Positions 1 to 7,606 of a stretch of DNA of 26,715 nucleotides are shown piece by piece. The notes beneath the pieces were generated by a model that ran no database searches, was not told where the DNA came from, and was given only the letters and a program-made list of their open reading frames with translations. The stretch covers positions 25,976 through 52,690 of the forward strand of contig PBVO01000045.1 in assembly GCA_002729015.1 (NCBI GenBank). The letters run 5' to 3'. Position 1 is the first letter of the stretch. Each line of letters opens with the position of its first letter. The stretch comes from Candidatus Poribacteria bacterium (GTDB taxonomy: Bacteria; Poribacteria; WGA-4E; UBA9662). Position numbers and translations under genes: made by a program.

Positions 1-420
1 GTCATAAGGTTGAAAACCGAGATGCCATTTACCAATACAACCAGTTTGGTATCCTTGCTCTTTAAGCAAAGAAGCTACTGTTGGCCGACCATCCTCGATT
101 AAACTACGAGAATACCCATTCAGAACACCATTTTTCATTCGGGAGCGCCAAGCATAACGACCTGTTAGGACACCGTATCGTGTTGGTGTACAAACAGCAG
201 AAGGTGAGTGCGCGTCAGTAAACCGCATCCCTTCGTTAGCCAATTTATCCATATTAGGTGTCGGAATTTTTGAATGATCGTTGTAACAACCAGGATCTCC
301 ATAACCCATATCATCAGCTAAAATAAAAATAATATTGGTTTTGCTATCATGATTGTTGACTTGTTTTTCTAGTGAACAGTCAGCAGTATAAGTAAGTAAA
401 GTCGGCAATATTCCTAGCAT
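1..420 (-). CDS. Sulfatase, N-terminal part (cut by window edge)
   Basis: This is the first 140 codons of a formylglycine-dependent sulfatase; the rest lies beyond the left edge. Such enzymes hydrolyse sulfate esters, usually on polysaccharides. Visible are the metal-binding start IIFILADDMGYGD (about residues 30-42), the formylglycine signature CTPTRYGVLTGRY (Cys about 77) and the GKWHLG motif (about 130-135). The core is CxPTR rather than the commoner CxPSR; Thr is known in this family. The start is the ATG at 420, with GGAG about 5 bases upstream. The N-terminus (about residues 1-14) is short and moderately hydrophobic, so a signal peptide is possible but weak. The gene begins 27 bases after the DapA-like gene and is probably in its operon. 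The natural substrate cannot be told. Confidence 0.93.
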   Translation of the reverse strand, partial: MLGILPTLLTYTADCSLEKQVNNHDSKTNIIFILADDMGYGDPGCYNDHSKIPTPNMDKLANEGMRFTDAHSPSAVCTPTRYGVLTGRYAWRSRMKNGVLNGYSRSLIEDGRPTVASLLKEQGYQTGCIGKWHLGFQPYD

Positions 421-447
421 TCGTTCTCCAATCAATCAGCGAATTGT

Positions 448-1380
448 TTAGTGATAAGGTCGCAGGTGGTCAATCGCTGCTCGTATTTCTTCTACGATCT
501 CTTGAGAAACACGAGGGTTAAATGGACCACCGTTACCACCATCGATATCGGTAAATCCACTCAAAATCATGGCTTCAACTACTGCAGAGTAATTATAGAC
601 CCTACCATTACGGAAGCGGATTTCTTCCAGATCAGCAATTTTATCCTCGATTTCCTGAGAGGTTTCTAGATCACCAATTCTTTGAGCGTTGTTGATTTCA
701 TCCGATGCGCGCGCAAAAATTACAGCTATACCAGATGTGTGTCCTGTAGTCCCAAGACGATTAGCTTTGGTGCACCGATCCCCGATGCCCCAGATAACCA
801 ACCCATTATCACCTATTCCAGTGACTAAAGATTCTATGTCTCCCTCGTCTGTACCAACTTTTACACCAATGCAATGTGGGGACTCATTCACCAAGCGGAT
901 AACTACATCTCGATCACGTGGCTGCCGGAAATAGTAAATGAAGCGAGCACCATACTTTTCACCACAGTGTTTAGTAAACTGTTTATACTGATGATAAACA
1001 CCCTCTGGATTATTTATTCCAAACAAGGGCATTAGCAAGTAAGCATCAGGAACTCGACTCAGTTTTGATTGTTGTGAAATTAGTTCCTCAGCTTGTGAAA
1101 TTGGGTTGGGGACGATACCTGAAATCAGAACCCCATTTTTTCCCATTTGCTGGCCTGTGACATCGACTAGATTTACTTGATCAACCGGACCAATATGGTG
1201 TAGCAGGCTAGTACCACCAATCGCGATTATACGGGGTCGGTTCTGGCTAAGGTAGTTATTTTCCATTAAGTATGCAACATTTTTTCGGTGCCCATCGTAG
1301 TCAATCTCGTTACCACGAAAGGGTATTACCGGAATAGTTGTTACGGAATCAAGGACAGTTAGTAGTGTCGAAAGTTCCAT
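448..1380 (-). CDS. DapA-like (dihydrodipicolinate synthase family) aldolase/lyase
   Basis: A 310-residue TIM-barrel protein of the DapA/NanA class I aldolase family, which forms a Schiff base between a lysine and a 2-oxo acid. The likely Schiff-base Lys is K174 in CIGVKVGTDEG, and the active-site Tyr lies in FIYYFRQP (about 148-154). The substrate-binding loop that reads GTTGE in true DapA is replaced by GGTSLLHH (about 55-62), which argues against real dihydrodipicolinate synthase activity. The neighbouring sulfatase also suggests a sugar-acid or other catabolic role. The length is normal for the family. The start ATG at 1380 has AAGGA 7 bases upstream. The family assignment is firm, the substrate unknown. 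Confidence 0.88.
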   Translation of the reverse strand: MELSTLLTVLDSVTTIPVIPFRGNEIDYDGHRKNVAYLMENNYLSQNRPRIIAIGGTSLLHHIGPVDQVNLVDVTGQQMGKNGVLISGIVPNPISQAEELISQQSKLSRVPDAYLLMPLFGINNPEGVYHQYKQFTKHCGEKYGARFIYYFRQPRDRDVVIRLVNESPHCIGVKVGTDEGDIESLVTGIGDNGLVIWGIGDRCTKANRLGTTGHTSGIAVIFARASDEINNAQRIGDLETSQEIEDKIADLEEIRFRNGRVYNYSAVVEAMILSGFTDIDGGNGGPFNPRVSQEIVEEIRAAIDHLRPYH

Positions 1381-1490
1381 TTTTTATCCTTTGATTTACT
1401 CCATCTAATTTGTACAGCTAACCGTTTGAATGTAGCATGCAACCGGACAAGCGTCAAGGAAAGTGTCCTTAAGCATAAACTTTATTTGGC

Positions 1491-1520
1491 TTGCCAATAA
1501 GACTGGAAGGTTGGTAAAAT
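1491..1520 (+). promoter_or_regulatory. Sigma-70 promoter of tRNA-Leu
   Basis: TTGCCA (1491-1496) and TAAAAT (1515-1520) are separated by 18 bases; each matches consensus at five of six positions. A start about 7 bases after the -10 would lie just before the mature tRNA 5' end at 1532. The position and quality make this a convincing promoter. Confidence 0.65.
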
Positions 1521-1531
1521 TAGGTCTTCGG

Positions 1532-1616
1532 GCCGAAGTGCTGAAACTGGTAGACAGGCTAGATTCAGGATCTAGTGAGCGCTATGCTCGTAGGGGTTCG
1601 AGTCCCCTCTTCGGCA
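1532..1616 (+). tRNA. tRNA-Leu (anticodon CAG)
   Basis: The sequence folds as a class II tRNA. The acceptor stem is GCCGAAG (1532-1538) with CTTCGGC (1609-1615) and discriminator A1616. The anticodon stem is CTAGA/TCTAG (1559-1563/1571-1575), with loop TTCAGGA giving anticodon CAG at 1566-1568. The long variable arm is GAGC/GCTC (1577-1580/1586-1589), as expected for leucine. The T arm is AGGGG/CCCCT with loop TTCGAGT (1592-1608). The tRNA reads CUG codons. The 3' CCA is not encoded, so it must be added after transcription. It stands alone, with no other tRNA nearby. Confidence 0.97.
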
Positions 1617-1636
1617 TTTCACCACACCCTCCTTAT

Positions 1637-1675
1637 AAACTAGTATTTATTAAAGCGTCATTTCTCCGCTAGTTT
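1637..1675 (+). terminator. Possible weak stem-loop after tRNA-Leu
   Basis: AAACTAG (1637-1643) is perfectly complementary to CTAGTTT (1669-1675), giving a 7-bp stem with a 25-base loop 20 bases after the tRNA. The loop is long and no real T-run follows, so termination is only a guess. Confidence 0.2.
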
Positions 1676-1735
1676 CAATCTTCCAACTTAGTAAGCTACT
1701 ACATACTGAATGAGTGCGGGGGCCGGCGAGCTACA

Positions 1736-2737
1736 TTATTTGATTTTTGCCCAGCTAGTTGCTTTTGATTTTTCCACCTGTTTAACTGACAACAAGGAGG
1801 CAACAAAATAAGCAGGTTGATAGTCGGGGGCCGGATGATTCGTCAGGTTGCGAATGTTTTTACCATGATTATCCATAATATAGATTTCGTAGTTTCCACT
1901 ACGATTAGAGCTGAAGATGATTTCTCTGCCATTTGGCGACCAGGTCGGATGATTATTATCCCATCCACTTTCAGTCAATTGTTGCAAATTGTTTCCATTG
2001 ATGTCAACAATATAGATTTCATCTCCCTTCTTGTCTCCTCTAACAGCGGAAAAAACAATCTGTTTCCCGTCTGGTGACCAACGGGGTGTTTTTACGGATT
2101 GAAGTTTTGCTTTTTTTGTAACCTCACGTATATTTTTACCATTCGTGTCTATCGTAAAAATTCCAGAACTCTTGGCTTTTTTCCCCTTATTGATAACCCA
2201 TGAGACAAAAACAACTTGCCGTCCATCAGGTGACCAGTTAGGCGAAGTTATTGAAACGAGTTCAACACCTTTGGTGATTTGGCGTAAATTGTTGCCACTA
2301 GCATCGATAACGTAAATTGCAACTTGTTTATGTCCACCTCGATTAGAGACAAAGGCTATTTTTTGACCGTCTGGCGACCATGCAGGATCATAGTTATTAC
2401 TAGGATGATCTGTTAACTGGCGCAGTTTTTCACCCTCTTTATCCATTATATATATATCAGTTTTCCCATTTTTCCCTTTGTTTTTGCCAGCGTTAGCATT
2501 CGAACTTCTTTGAAAGACGATCTGCTGCCTATCTGGCGACCAAGATGGCTTATTATCGGCTTTTGGACTATTGGTCAAATTACGAAGATTATTTCCAGTC
2601 ACGTCCATGATATAAATTTCCGAATTCCAATCTCTATCAGATACAAATAAGATACTGGAGTTAACCATCGTCGATAAGTGAAAAATTATAAATGGGAATA
2701 ACCAATTAAACAGGTAATGTTTCCGATTTTTTTTCAT
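1736..2737 (-). CDS. Secreted PD40/TolB-like beta-propeller protein
   Basis: A 333-residue protein with a basic N-terminus and a hydrophobic signal segment (about 9-24), so probably exported. The rest is a chain of PD40 (WD40-like) repeats. WSPDG-type motifs recur with Trp near 66, 120, 168, 220 and 266, each followed by a hydrophobic strand such as KIAFVS and then EIYIMD.NGxNLRxLT. This is the TolB C-terminal fold, probably six blades. The N-terminal TolB domain is absent, so it is not TolB itself. Such propellers usually bind proteins or carbohydrates. The ATG overlaps the macro-domain stop as TAATG, with GGA 8 bases upstream inside that gene, so translation is probably coupled. It is the last gene of the three-gene operon, and its role there is unknown. 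Confidence 0.87.
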   Translation of the reverse strand: MKKNRKHYLFNWLFPFIIFHLSTMVNSSILFVSDRDWNSEIYIMDVTGNNLRNLTNSPKADNKPSWSPDRQQIVFQRSSNANAGKNKGKNGKTDIYIMDKEGEKLRQLTDHPSNNYDPAWSPDGQKIAFVSNRGGHKQVAIYVIDASGNNLRQITKGVELVSITSPNWSPDGRQVVFVSWVINKGKKAKSSGIFTIDTNGKNIREVTKKAKLQSVKTPRWSPDGKQIVFSAVRGDKKGDEIYIVDINGNNLQQLTESGWDNNHPTWSPNGREIIFSSNRSGNYEIYIMDNHGKNIRNLTNHPAPDYQPAYFVASLLSVKQVEKSKATSWAKIK

Positions 2738-3279
2738 TATAATATTCCAGAGGCTATCTGTTGGTAAATAGAATAATCGATTGATCCAAACAGAATAAAT
2801 CTAATTTCTTTAAGCGTGCTACTTTGTCGCAGAAATTCATTCACACTGCTCAATGCGATTGTAGCGGCTTTTTCAAGAGGATAACCATAGATTCCAGTGC
2901 TAATAGAAGGAAAAGAGAGGCTGGAGATTTCATGAGTAACTGCTAATTCCAAACACGATCGATAGCAATTAGCCAGTAGTTTAGCTTCGTTTGCACTACC
3001 ACCTTTCCAGACCGGCCCCGCAGTATGAATCACATACGCAGCTTCAAGACTGCCACCAGAGGTAATTACTGCTTGGCCAGTTGGACAACCACCTCGTTCA
3101 CGCCGAATCTGATCGCATTCCTCAGTAATAGTTGGCCCTCCGGCATTACGAATTGCACCATCTACACCGGCTCCACCAATCAGTTGACTGTTAGCAGCAT
3201 TCACAATTGCCATCGTGTTTTGCTTTGTAATGTTTCCTTGTATAATACGAATTAGCGATTGATTGACTTGAGTTTCCAT
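2737..3279 (-). CDS. Macro-domain protein, YmdB-type ADP-ribose hydrolase
   Basis: A macro domain of about 180 residues. Members remove acetyl groups from O-acetyl-ADP-ribose or ADP-ribose from proteins. From the chosen start the markers are NAANS (about 27-31), GGAGVDGAIRNAGG (about 35-48, containing the Asp equivalent to the catalytic residue of Escherichia coli YmdB), VIHTAGPVW (about 83-91) and STGIYGYP (about 127-134). All ligand-contact motifs are present, so it should be active. The frame opens at a TTG at 3306 and an ATG at 3294, but only the ATG at 3279 has a plausible ribosome site (GGGA, 9 bases upstream), and it gives a normal N-terminus. It follows the Gfo/Idh gene closely and overlaps the propeller gene by one base. 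Confidence 0.9.
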   Translation of the reverse strand: METQVNQSLIRIIQGNITKQNTMAIVNAANSQLIGGAGVDGAIRNAGGPTITEECDQIRRERGGCPTGQAVITSGGSLEAAYVIHTAGPVWKGGSANEAKLLANCYRSCLELAVTHEISSLSFPSISTGIYGYPLEKAATIALSSVNEFLRQSSTLKEIRFILFGSIDYSIYQQIASGIL

Positions 3280-3308
3280 TGATTTGTATCCCATATTGAT
3301 TACCAAGG

Positions 3309-4343
3309 CTACAATATTGGTAAGGCCACAACTTTTCCTGATTGAAGGCTTCTAGAAACAGCCTCTGTAAATTCCATATACTTAACACCAGTGTCGAATG
3401 TACTGTGACTAATTGTTTCTATTCCCCGAATTGCATTGATAAATTCTTCTTCAACTCTCCAGTAGCCAATTTTATCCTCAGAAATGGAAATTTCATTCAA
3501 AGAGGAATCGTCTCTGGTCCCACCGTATAGTTTTCCCGCTGAAAAACGGAGTGTTGCATCTGAACCAAAAAGGAAAACCTCTGCTACTCCAGAGAGTCCA
3601 GCGACACTCGAAATTTGCATATGGAGTTGAGCTCCGCAAGCCATATCGGCTAAAACATCAATGTGATCAGGAACATGAACAGCTTGACGAATACCATCTT
3701 CGTCAATTCGGTTTTTGACAAACGTTTTTCCCATTGCCGATATCCGTTTAGCAGTTCCAACCCAACGCATGACAGCTTCATACCAAATGCCCATACTCAT
3801 AATATTCAAGCCACTCAAATCAACGTTGTCTCGCCAATGAAAGACTCCATTTGGATCTATGAAATTATTCCCAGCTCTTACTTCAATTGCTAGTACATCA
3901 CCCAAGTATCCGTCACAAATGAGATGTTGAATACTACGATCAACAGCAAGTGTCATTGGGGAGGGAACGATTTGCGCTATCAATTCGGGATATTTTTGAG
4001 AGACCTGATACATTTGGCGAGCCTGTTGTACATCCATTGCCATTCGAGCTTCACACATTACATGTTTACCTGCTTCGAGCGAAGCAACTGTCAACTGACA
4101 ATGCATATAAGGCCATGTACCAATGACGATAGCATCAGTATCATCTGCTTGAATTAAGTCCTTCCAATTTTCATAGATTGTGGGGATTCCAAATTCAGCA
4201 GCTACCTTTTCAGACGATTGCTGACTTCGATTACAAACACTATTGATTTCCACATTTTCGATGGCCTGGAGCCCAGGGATATGTTTGGACGTCGTATTTT
4301 GACCCGCACCAACGATACCAACACGGATTTTTTGATTGCTCAT
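3309..4343 (-). CDS. Gfo/Idh/MocA-family NAD(P)-dependent oxidoreductase
   Basis: A 344-residue dehydrogenase of the glucose-fructose oxidoreductase/inositol dehydrogenase family, acting on sugars or cyclitols. The N-terminal Rossmann fold shows GIVGAGQNTTSKHIPGL (about 9-25). The family motif that usually reads EKP is here CEARMAMD (about 97-104), so the lysine that normally contacts cofactor and substrate is Arg. The C-terminal alpha/beta domain starts about residue 120. The length is typical. The start ATG at 4343 has AAGG 8 bases upstream. It leads the operon with the macro-domain and propeller genes. An intact fold with a changed active-site motif means the substrate should not be guessed from classical members. 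Confidence 0.9.
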   Translation of the reverse strand: MSNQKIRVGIVGAGQNTTSKHIPGLQAIENVEINSVCNRSQQSSEKVAAEFGIPTIYENWKDLIQADDTDAIVIGTWPYMHCQLTVASLEAGKHVMCEARMAMDVQQARQMYQVSQKYPELIAQIVPSPMTLAVDRSIQHLICDGYLGDVLAIEVRAGNNFIDPNGVFHWRDNVDLSGLNIMSMGIWYEAVMRWVGTAKRISAMGKTFVKNRIDEDGIRQAVHVPDHIDVLADMACGAQLHMQISSVAGLSGVAEVFLFGSDATLRFSAGKLYGGTRDDSSLNEISISEDKIGYWRVEEEFINAIRGIETISHSTFDTGVKYMEFTEAVSRSLQSGKVVALPIL

Positions 4344-4399
4344 ATTAGGAACCTTTATTAAAAACTTTGTTTATAGCTTATACTGAAAAACTAAAGATC

Positions 4400-4428
4400 A
4401 TGAAAACTTAGACTCTATTTGATATAAT
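4400..4428 (+). promoter_or_regulatory. Candidate extended -10 promoter for gnd
   Basis: TATAAT at 4423-4428 is preceded by TG one base earlier (TGATATAAT, a full extended -10). The -35 candidate ATGAAA (4400-4405, 17-base spacer) is poor, as is usual with extended -10 promoters. The resulting leader would be about 130 bases. It lies in the 221-base gap between the divergent Gfo/Idh and gnd genes. Confidence 0.45.
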
Positions 4429-4564
4429 TCCGATGTTATTTGGATGGTATAGGATACTGATGGCATGATAAGTATAGCACGAAGTAACCAGTTCTAAATA
4501 TTTTTCCAAACCAATCACTAATTTATTCATCAAGAATTGAACCAACTATCTGGAGGGTACCAAC

Positions 4565-6046
4565 GTGAATGACTTGCATAAGCAGAAGGTTGAAATAGGA
4601 TTGATCGGCTTAGCTGTGATGGGTGAGAATCTAGCCTTGAATATAGAAAGTAAAGGCTTCAGCATTGCTGTTTTTAACCGAACTATTTCTAAAGTGGATG
4701 ATTTTATTAACGGTAGAGCCGCTGGTAAAAATCTGATTGGTACGCATTCAGTTGAAGAGTTCATTGATGTACTACAAAAACCTCGCCGAATCATGTTAAT
4801 GGTTAAAGCGGGAGAGGCTGTTGATCAGTTTATTGACTTATTGATACCGCACTTAGAACCAGGAGATCTAATCATCGATGGTGGAAATTCCAATTTTCTT
4901 GATACTGAACGCCGCACCAAATTTTTGAATAAAAAAGGGTTTGGTTTTATTGGTACTGGTGTTTCTGGCGGGGAAGAAGGGGCCTTGAAAGGTCCAGCCA
5001 TGATGCCTGGTGGTACGGTGTCAGCTTACCAAATGGTTGAGCCTATCTTTACAAAAATATCCGCTCAGGTTGATGGGATCCCTTGTTGTTCTTATATCGG
5101 TGATGGTGGTGCCGGTCATTACGTCAAAATGGTTCATAATGGCATTGAGTACGGCGATATGCAGTTAATTTGTGAAGCTTATACTCTAATGTCAAATGTG
5201 TTGAAAATGAAAGCTGACGAACTGCACCAAGTCTTCGACGAGTGGAATAATGGGGAATTGGGTTCTTACCTGATTGAAATAACGGCCGATATTTTCACCC
5301 AAAAAGAAGACGATGGAAGACCATTAGTTGACGCTATCCTAGATCAAGCAGGCCAAAAAGGAACTGGGAAATGGACCGGCATCTCCTCACTAGATTTGGG
5401 TGTTTCTGTACCAACAATCGTGGAAGCGGTTTTTGCCCGTTGTATTTCTGCCGTTAAATCTGAACGAAAAGAAGCCTCCAAGATTCTATCTGGTCCAACA
5501 GAGACATTTCAAGGAGATAAAGTTGAATTTGTTACTGCTATCCGAGATGCTTTATACGCAGCTAAAATATGCTCTTATGCCCAAGGATTTTCTTTAATGA
5601 AAGAAGCCGCATTGGAACATGGTTGGACATTGAACCTAGGGCAAATCAGCTTAGGCTGGCGAGGTGGCTGCATTATACGAGCCAAATTTCTTCACCGAAT
5701 TGCAGAAGCATTTGAAAGAAACCCTCAGCTCTCCAATCTTCTGATAGATGATTACTTCCGTAACGTGATTGATTCGACACAAAAAAATTGGCGACACGTG
5801 ATTTCGACCGCTGTTGGGTTAGGTGTACCAACGCCGGCCTTCAGTTCGGCCCTAGCCTACTACGATAGTTATCGGAGTGATAGACTATCAGCTAATCTGA
5901 TTCAGGCTCAACGCGATTATTTTGGAGCACATACATATCACAAAGTAGACATGAAAGGTGAGACTATTGTCGATGAAAATGGAAATGCAATCGTTTACCA
6001 CACTGAGTGGATGCTAGAAAATCGGCCTGAGTTAATTGTTGAATAA
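4565..6046 (+). CDS. gnd: 6-phosphogluconate dehydrogenase (decarboxylating)
   Basis: This enzyme oxidatively decarboxylates 6-phosphogluconate to ribulose 5-phosphate and makes NADPH in the cytosolic pentose phosphate pathway. At 493 residues it is the long, dimeric, NADP-type form. Visible motifs are the nucleotide fold GLAVMGENLALNIESKGF (about 15-32), VFNRTISKVDDF (NADP-type loop), GGNSNFLDTERR (about 106-117), SGGEEGALKGPAMMPGG (about 134-150) and the catalytic segment HYVKMVHNGIEYGDMQ with K188 and E195. The substrate-binding tail YFGAHTY is present near the C-terminus. The start is a GTG with a strong GGAGG 8 bases upstream. The amidase gene begins 9 bases after its stop, so the two are probably co-transcribed. 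No zwf or pgl is in the window. Confidence 0.97.
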   Translation: MNDLHKQKVEIGLIGLAVMGENLALNIESKGFSIAVFNRTISKVDDFINGRAAGKNLIGTHSVEEFIDVLQKPRRIMLMVKAGEAVDQFIDLLIPHLEPGDLIIDGGNSNFLDTERRTKFLNKKGFGFIGTGVSGGEEGALKGPAMMPGGTVSAYQMVEPIFTKISAQVDGIPCCSYIGDGGAGHYVKMVHNGIEYGDMQLICEAYTLMSNVLKMKADELHQVFDEWNNGELGSYLIEITADIFTQKEDDGRPLVDAILDQAGQKGTGKWTGISSLDLGVSVPTIVEAVFARCISAVKSERKEASKILSGPTETFQGDKVEFVTAIRDALYAAKICSYAQGFSLMKEAALEHGWTLNLGQISLGWRGGCIIRAKFLHRIAEAFERNPQLSNLLIDDYFRNVIDSTQKNWRHVISTAVGLGVPTPAFSSALAYYDSYRSDRLSANLIQAQRDYFGAHTYHKVDMKGETIVDENGNAIVYHTEWMLENRPELIVE

Positions 6047-6055
6047 AGATTCTAT

Positions 6056-7471
6056 ATGTCAGATCTCTGCTTTGCTACAGCTACTGAGTTGATTGAACTG
6101 ATCCGTAGTAGGTCAGTCAGTGTGTATGAGGTAGTGCAAGCTCACATTGCACAAATTGAAACGCTTAATCCACTAGTTAATGCTGTCGTCACTTTTTTGC
6201 CAGAACAAGCACTTAGCAGGGCAAAAAAAGTAGATCAACTTTTGGCAAAGGGAAAACCTGTCGGTCGTTTATCTGGTTTGCCCATTGCTCATAAAGATTC
6301 GTTTGCAACGGTGGGTATTCGAACGACTCAAGGATCGGAAATTTTTCGTCATGACATTCCAGATCACGACTCTCTTATAATTGAACGACTCAAGAAAGCA
6401 GGTGTTATTACACTGGGAAAAACTAACTTGCCTGAGTTTGGTGCGGGGTCTCAAACATACAATGAAATCTTTGGAGAGACACTAAACCCTTACGATCTTA
6501 CAAAAACTTGTGGTGGTAGTAGCGGTGGATCTGCCGTAGCGTTGGCTTGTGGAATGCAACCAATTGCTGATGGTAGTGATATGGGAGGCTCTTTGCGTAA
6601 CCCGGCTAGCTACTGCAATGTAGTAGGGTTAAGGCCATCACCAGGACGTATTCCTTCTTGGCCATCCTCAACAGCTTGGTTCCCAATTTCGGTTGTTGGG
6701 CCTATGGCTCGAACCGTAGAAGATGTTGCGTTAATTATGTCTGCTATTTCCGGCCCGGATTATCGATCACCCATCTCCATTTCTGAATCAGCTGATATCT
6801 TTCAGCAACCGATAGAACGGGATTTCCGTAAAAGTCAGATCGCTTGGCTAGGAGACTTGGGAGAATTACCAGTTGATCCCAGAGTTAAGTCTGTTTTGGA
6901 ATCAAATCGGTCAATATTCGAGGATCTAAGTGAGAATGTTGTTAATGCTTGTCCAGACTTTTCCGATGCTGACTTGATTTTTAAAACTTGGCGAGCTTGG
7001 AAGTTTTCCCTTGATCTAGGTCCATTATTGAAAAACCATCGCGACCAGATGAAGGAGACGATAATTTGGAATATCGAACAAGGTCAACGACTATCAGCAA
7101 CTGATTTAGCTGAAGCTGAAATTAAGCGGACGGAACTTTACCATAGGGTAAGGGTCTTTATGCAGCAGTTCGATTTTATGATCTTGCCAGTTAGCCAACT
7201 TCCTCCATTCGATATTCAAATCCGAAGCCCAATCGAAATTAATGGTGAGCCTATGAAAACATACATTGACTGGATGAAGTCTTGTTATTATATAACGGTG
7301 ACGGGGTTGCCTGCAATCTCGGTACCTTGTGGCTTCACTGAGGATGGATTGCCTGTTGGCGTTCAGATTGTTGGCCGTCATCAAAATGATTTCGGTTTGT
7401 TACAATTTGCATATGCCTTCCAACAAGCCAACGGTTTTGTAAAGCTTAGACCACCAGTAGTAAACCATTGA
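6056..7471 (+). CDS. Amidase-signature family amidase
   Basis: A 471-residue serine hydrolase of the amidase-signature family. The Ser-cisSer-Lys triad can be assigned: Lys80 in AHKDSF, cis-Ser155 in CGGSSGGSA, and nucleophile Ser179 in DMGGSLRNPA. The spacing of 24 between the two serines is that of the family. GKTNLPEFGAG (about 121-131) is also typical. DMGGS and RNPA in place of the usual DGGGS and R.PA resemble general amidases more than GatA, and neither gatB nor gatC is nearby, so a role in Gln-tRNA formation is unlikely. No signal peptide is seen, so it is cytosolic. The start ATG at 6056 has only a weak ribosome site and may depend on coupling to gnd. Its substrate is unknown. Confidence 0.93.
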   Translation: MSDLCFATATELIELIRSRSVSVYEVVQAHIAQIETLNPLVNAVVTFLPEQALSRAKKVDQLLAKGKPVGRLSGLPIAHKDSFATVGIRTTQGSEIFRHDIPDHDSLIIERLKKAGVITLGKTNLPEFGAGSQTYNEIFGETLNPYDLTKTCGGSSGGSAVALACGMQPIADGSDMGGSLRNPASYCNVVGLRPSPGRIPSWPSSTAWFPISVVGPMARTVEDVALIMSAISGPDYRSPISISESADIFQQPIERDFRKSQIAWLGDLGELPVDPRVKSVLESNRSIFEDLSENVVNACPDFSDADLIFKTWRAWKFSLDLGPLLKNHRDQMKETIIWNIEQGQRLSATDLAEAEIKRTELYHRVRVFMQQFDFMILPVSQLPPFDIQIRSPIEINGEPMKTYIDWMKSCYYITVTGLPAISVPCGFTEDGLPVGVQIVGRHQNDFGLLQFAYAFQQANGFVKLRPPVVNH

Positions 7472-7494
7472 TTTTGGTCTCATGCTAAAAGTTT

Positions 7495-7523
7495 TTGACA
7501 TAGAATCTTAGATATTTTATGTA
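7495..7523 (+). promoter_or_regulatory. Candidate promoter for the hydroxyacid dehydrogenase gene
   Basis: A perfect TTGACA (7495-7500) is followed after 17 bases by TATGTA (7518-7523), a poor -10. A hairpin TACACG-TAG-CGTGTA (7567-7581) lies between it and the ribosome site and could be an operator or a minor RNA structure. The promoter is supported mainly by the -35. Confidence 0.35.
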
Positions 7524-7606
7524 ACTAGAGCAAATAATTTATATACCTAATATTAGGGTTTATTTCTACACGTAGCGTGTAAGAATTTAAGCTAGGAGAG
7601 TTGAAT

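Noticed and set aside
451..934. Plus-strand open frames at 451-669 and 689-934
   Set aside because: They lie fully opposite the well-supported DapA-like gene and encode no recognisable protein.
1714..1835. GGGGGCCGG repeated near 1722 and 1824
   Set aside because: A 9-10 base direct repeat without flanking similarity; the second copy is ordinary coding sequence of the propeller gene.
1736..2737. TolB of the Tol-Pal system
   Set aside because: Only the propeller is present, without the N-terminal TolB domain, and no tol or pal genes are adjacent.
6056..7471. GatA subunit of the Glu-tRNA amidotransferase
   Set aside because: DMGGS/RNPA motif variants and the absence of gatB and gatC nearby favour a general amidase.
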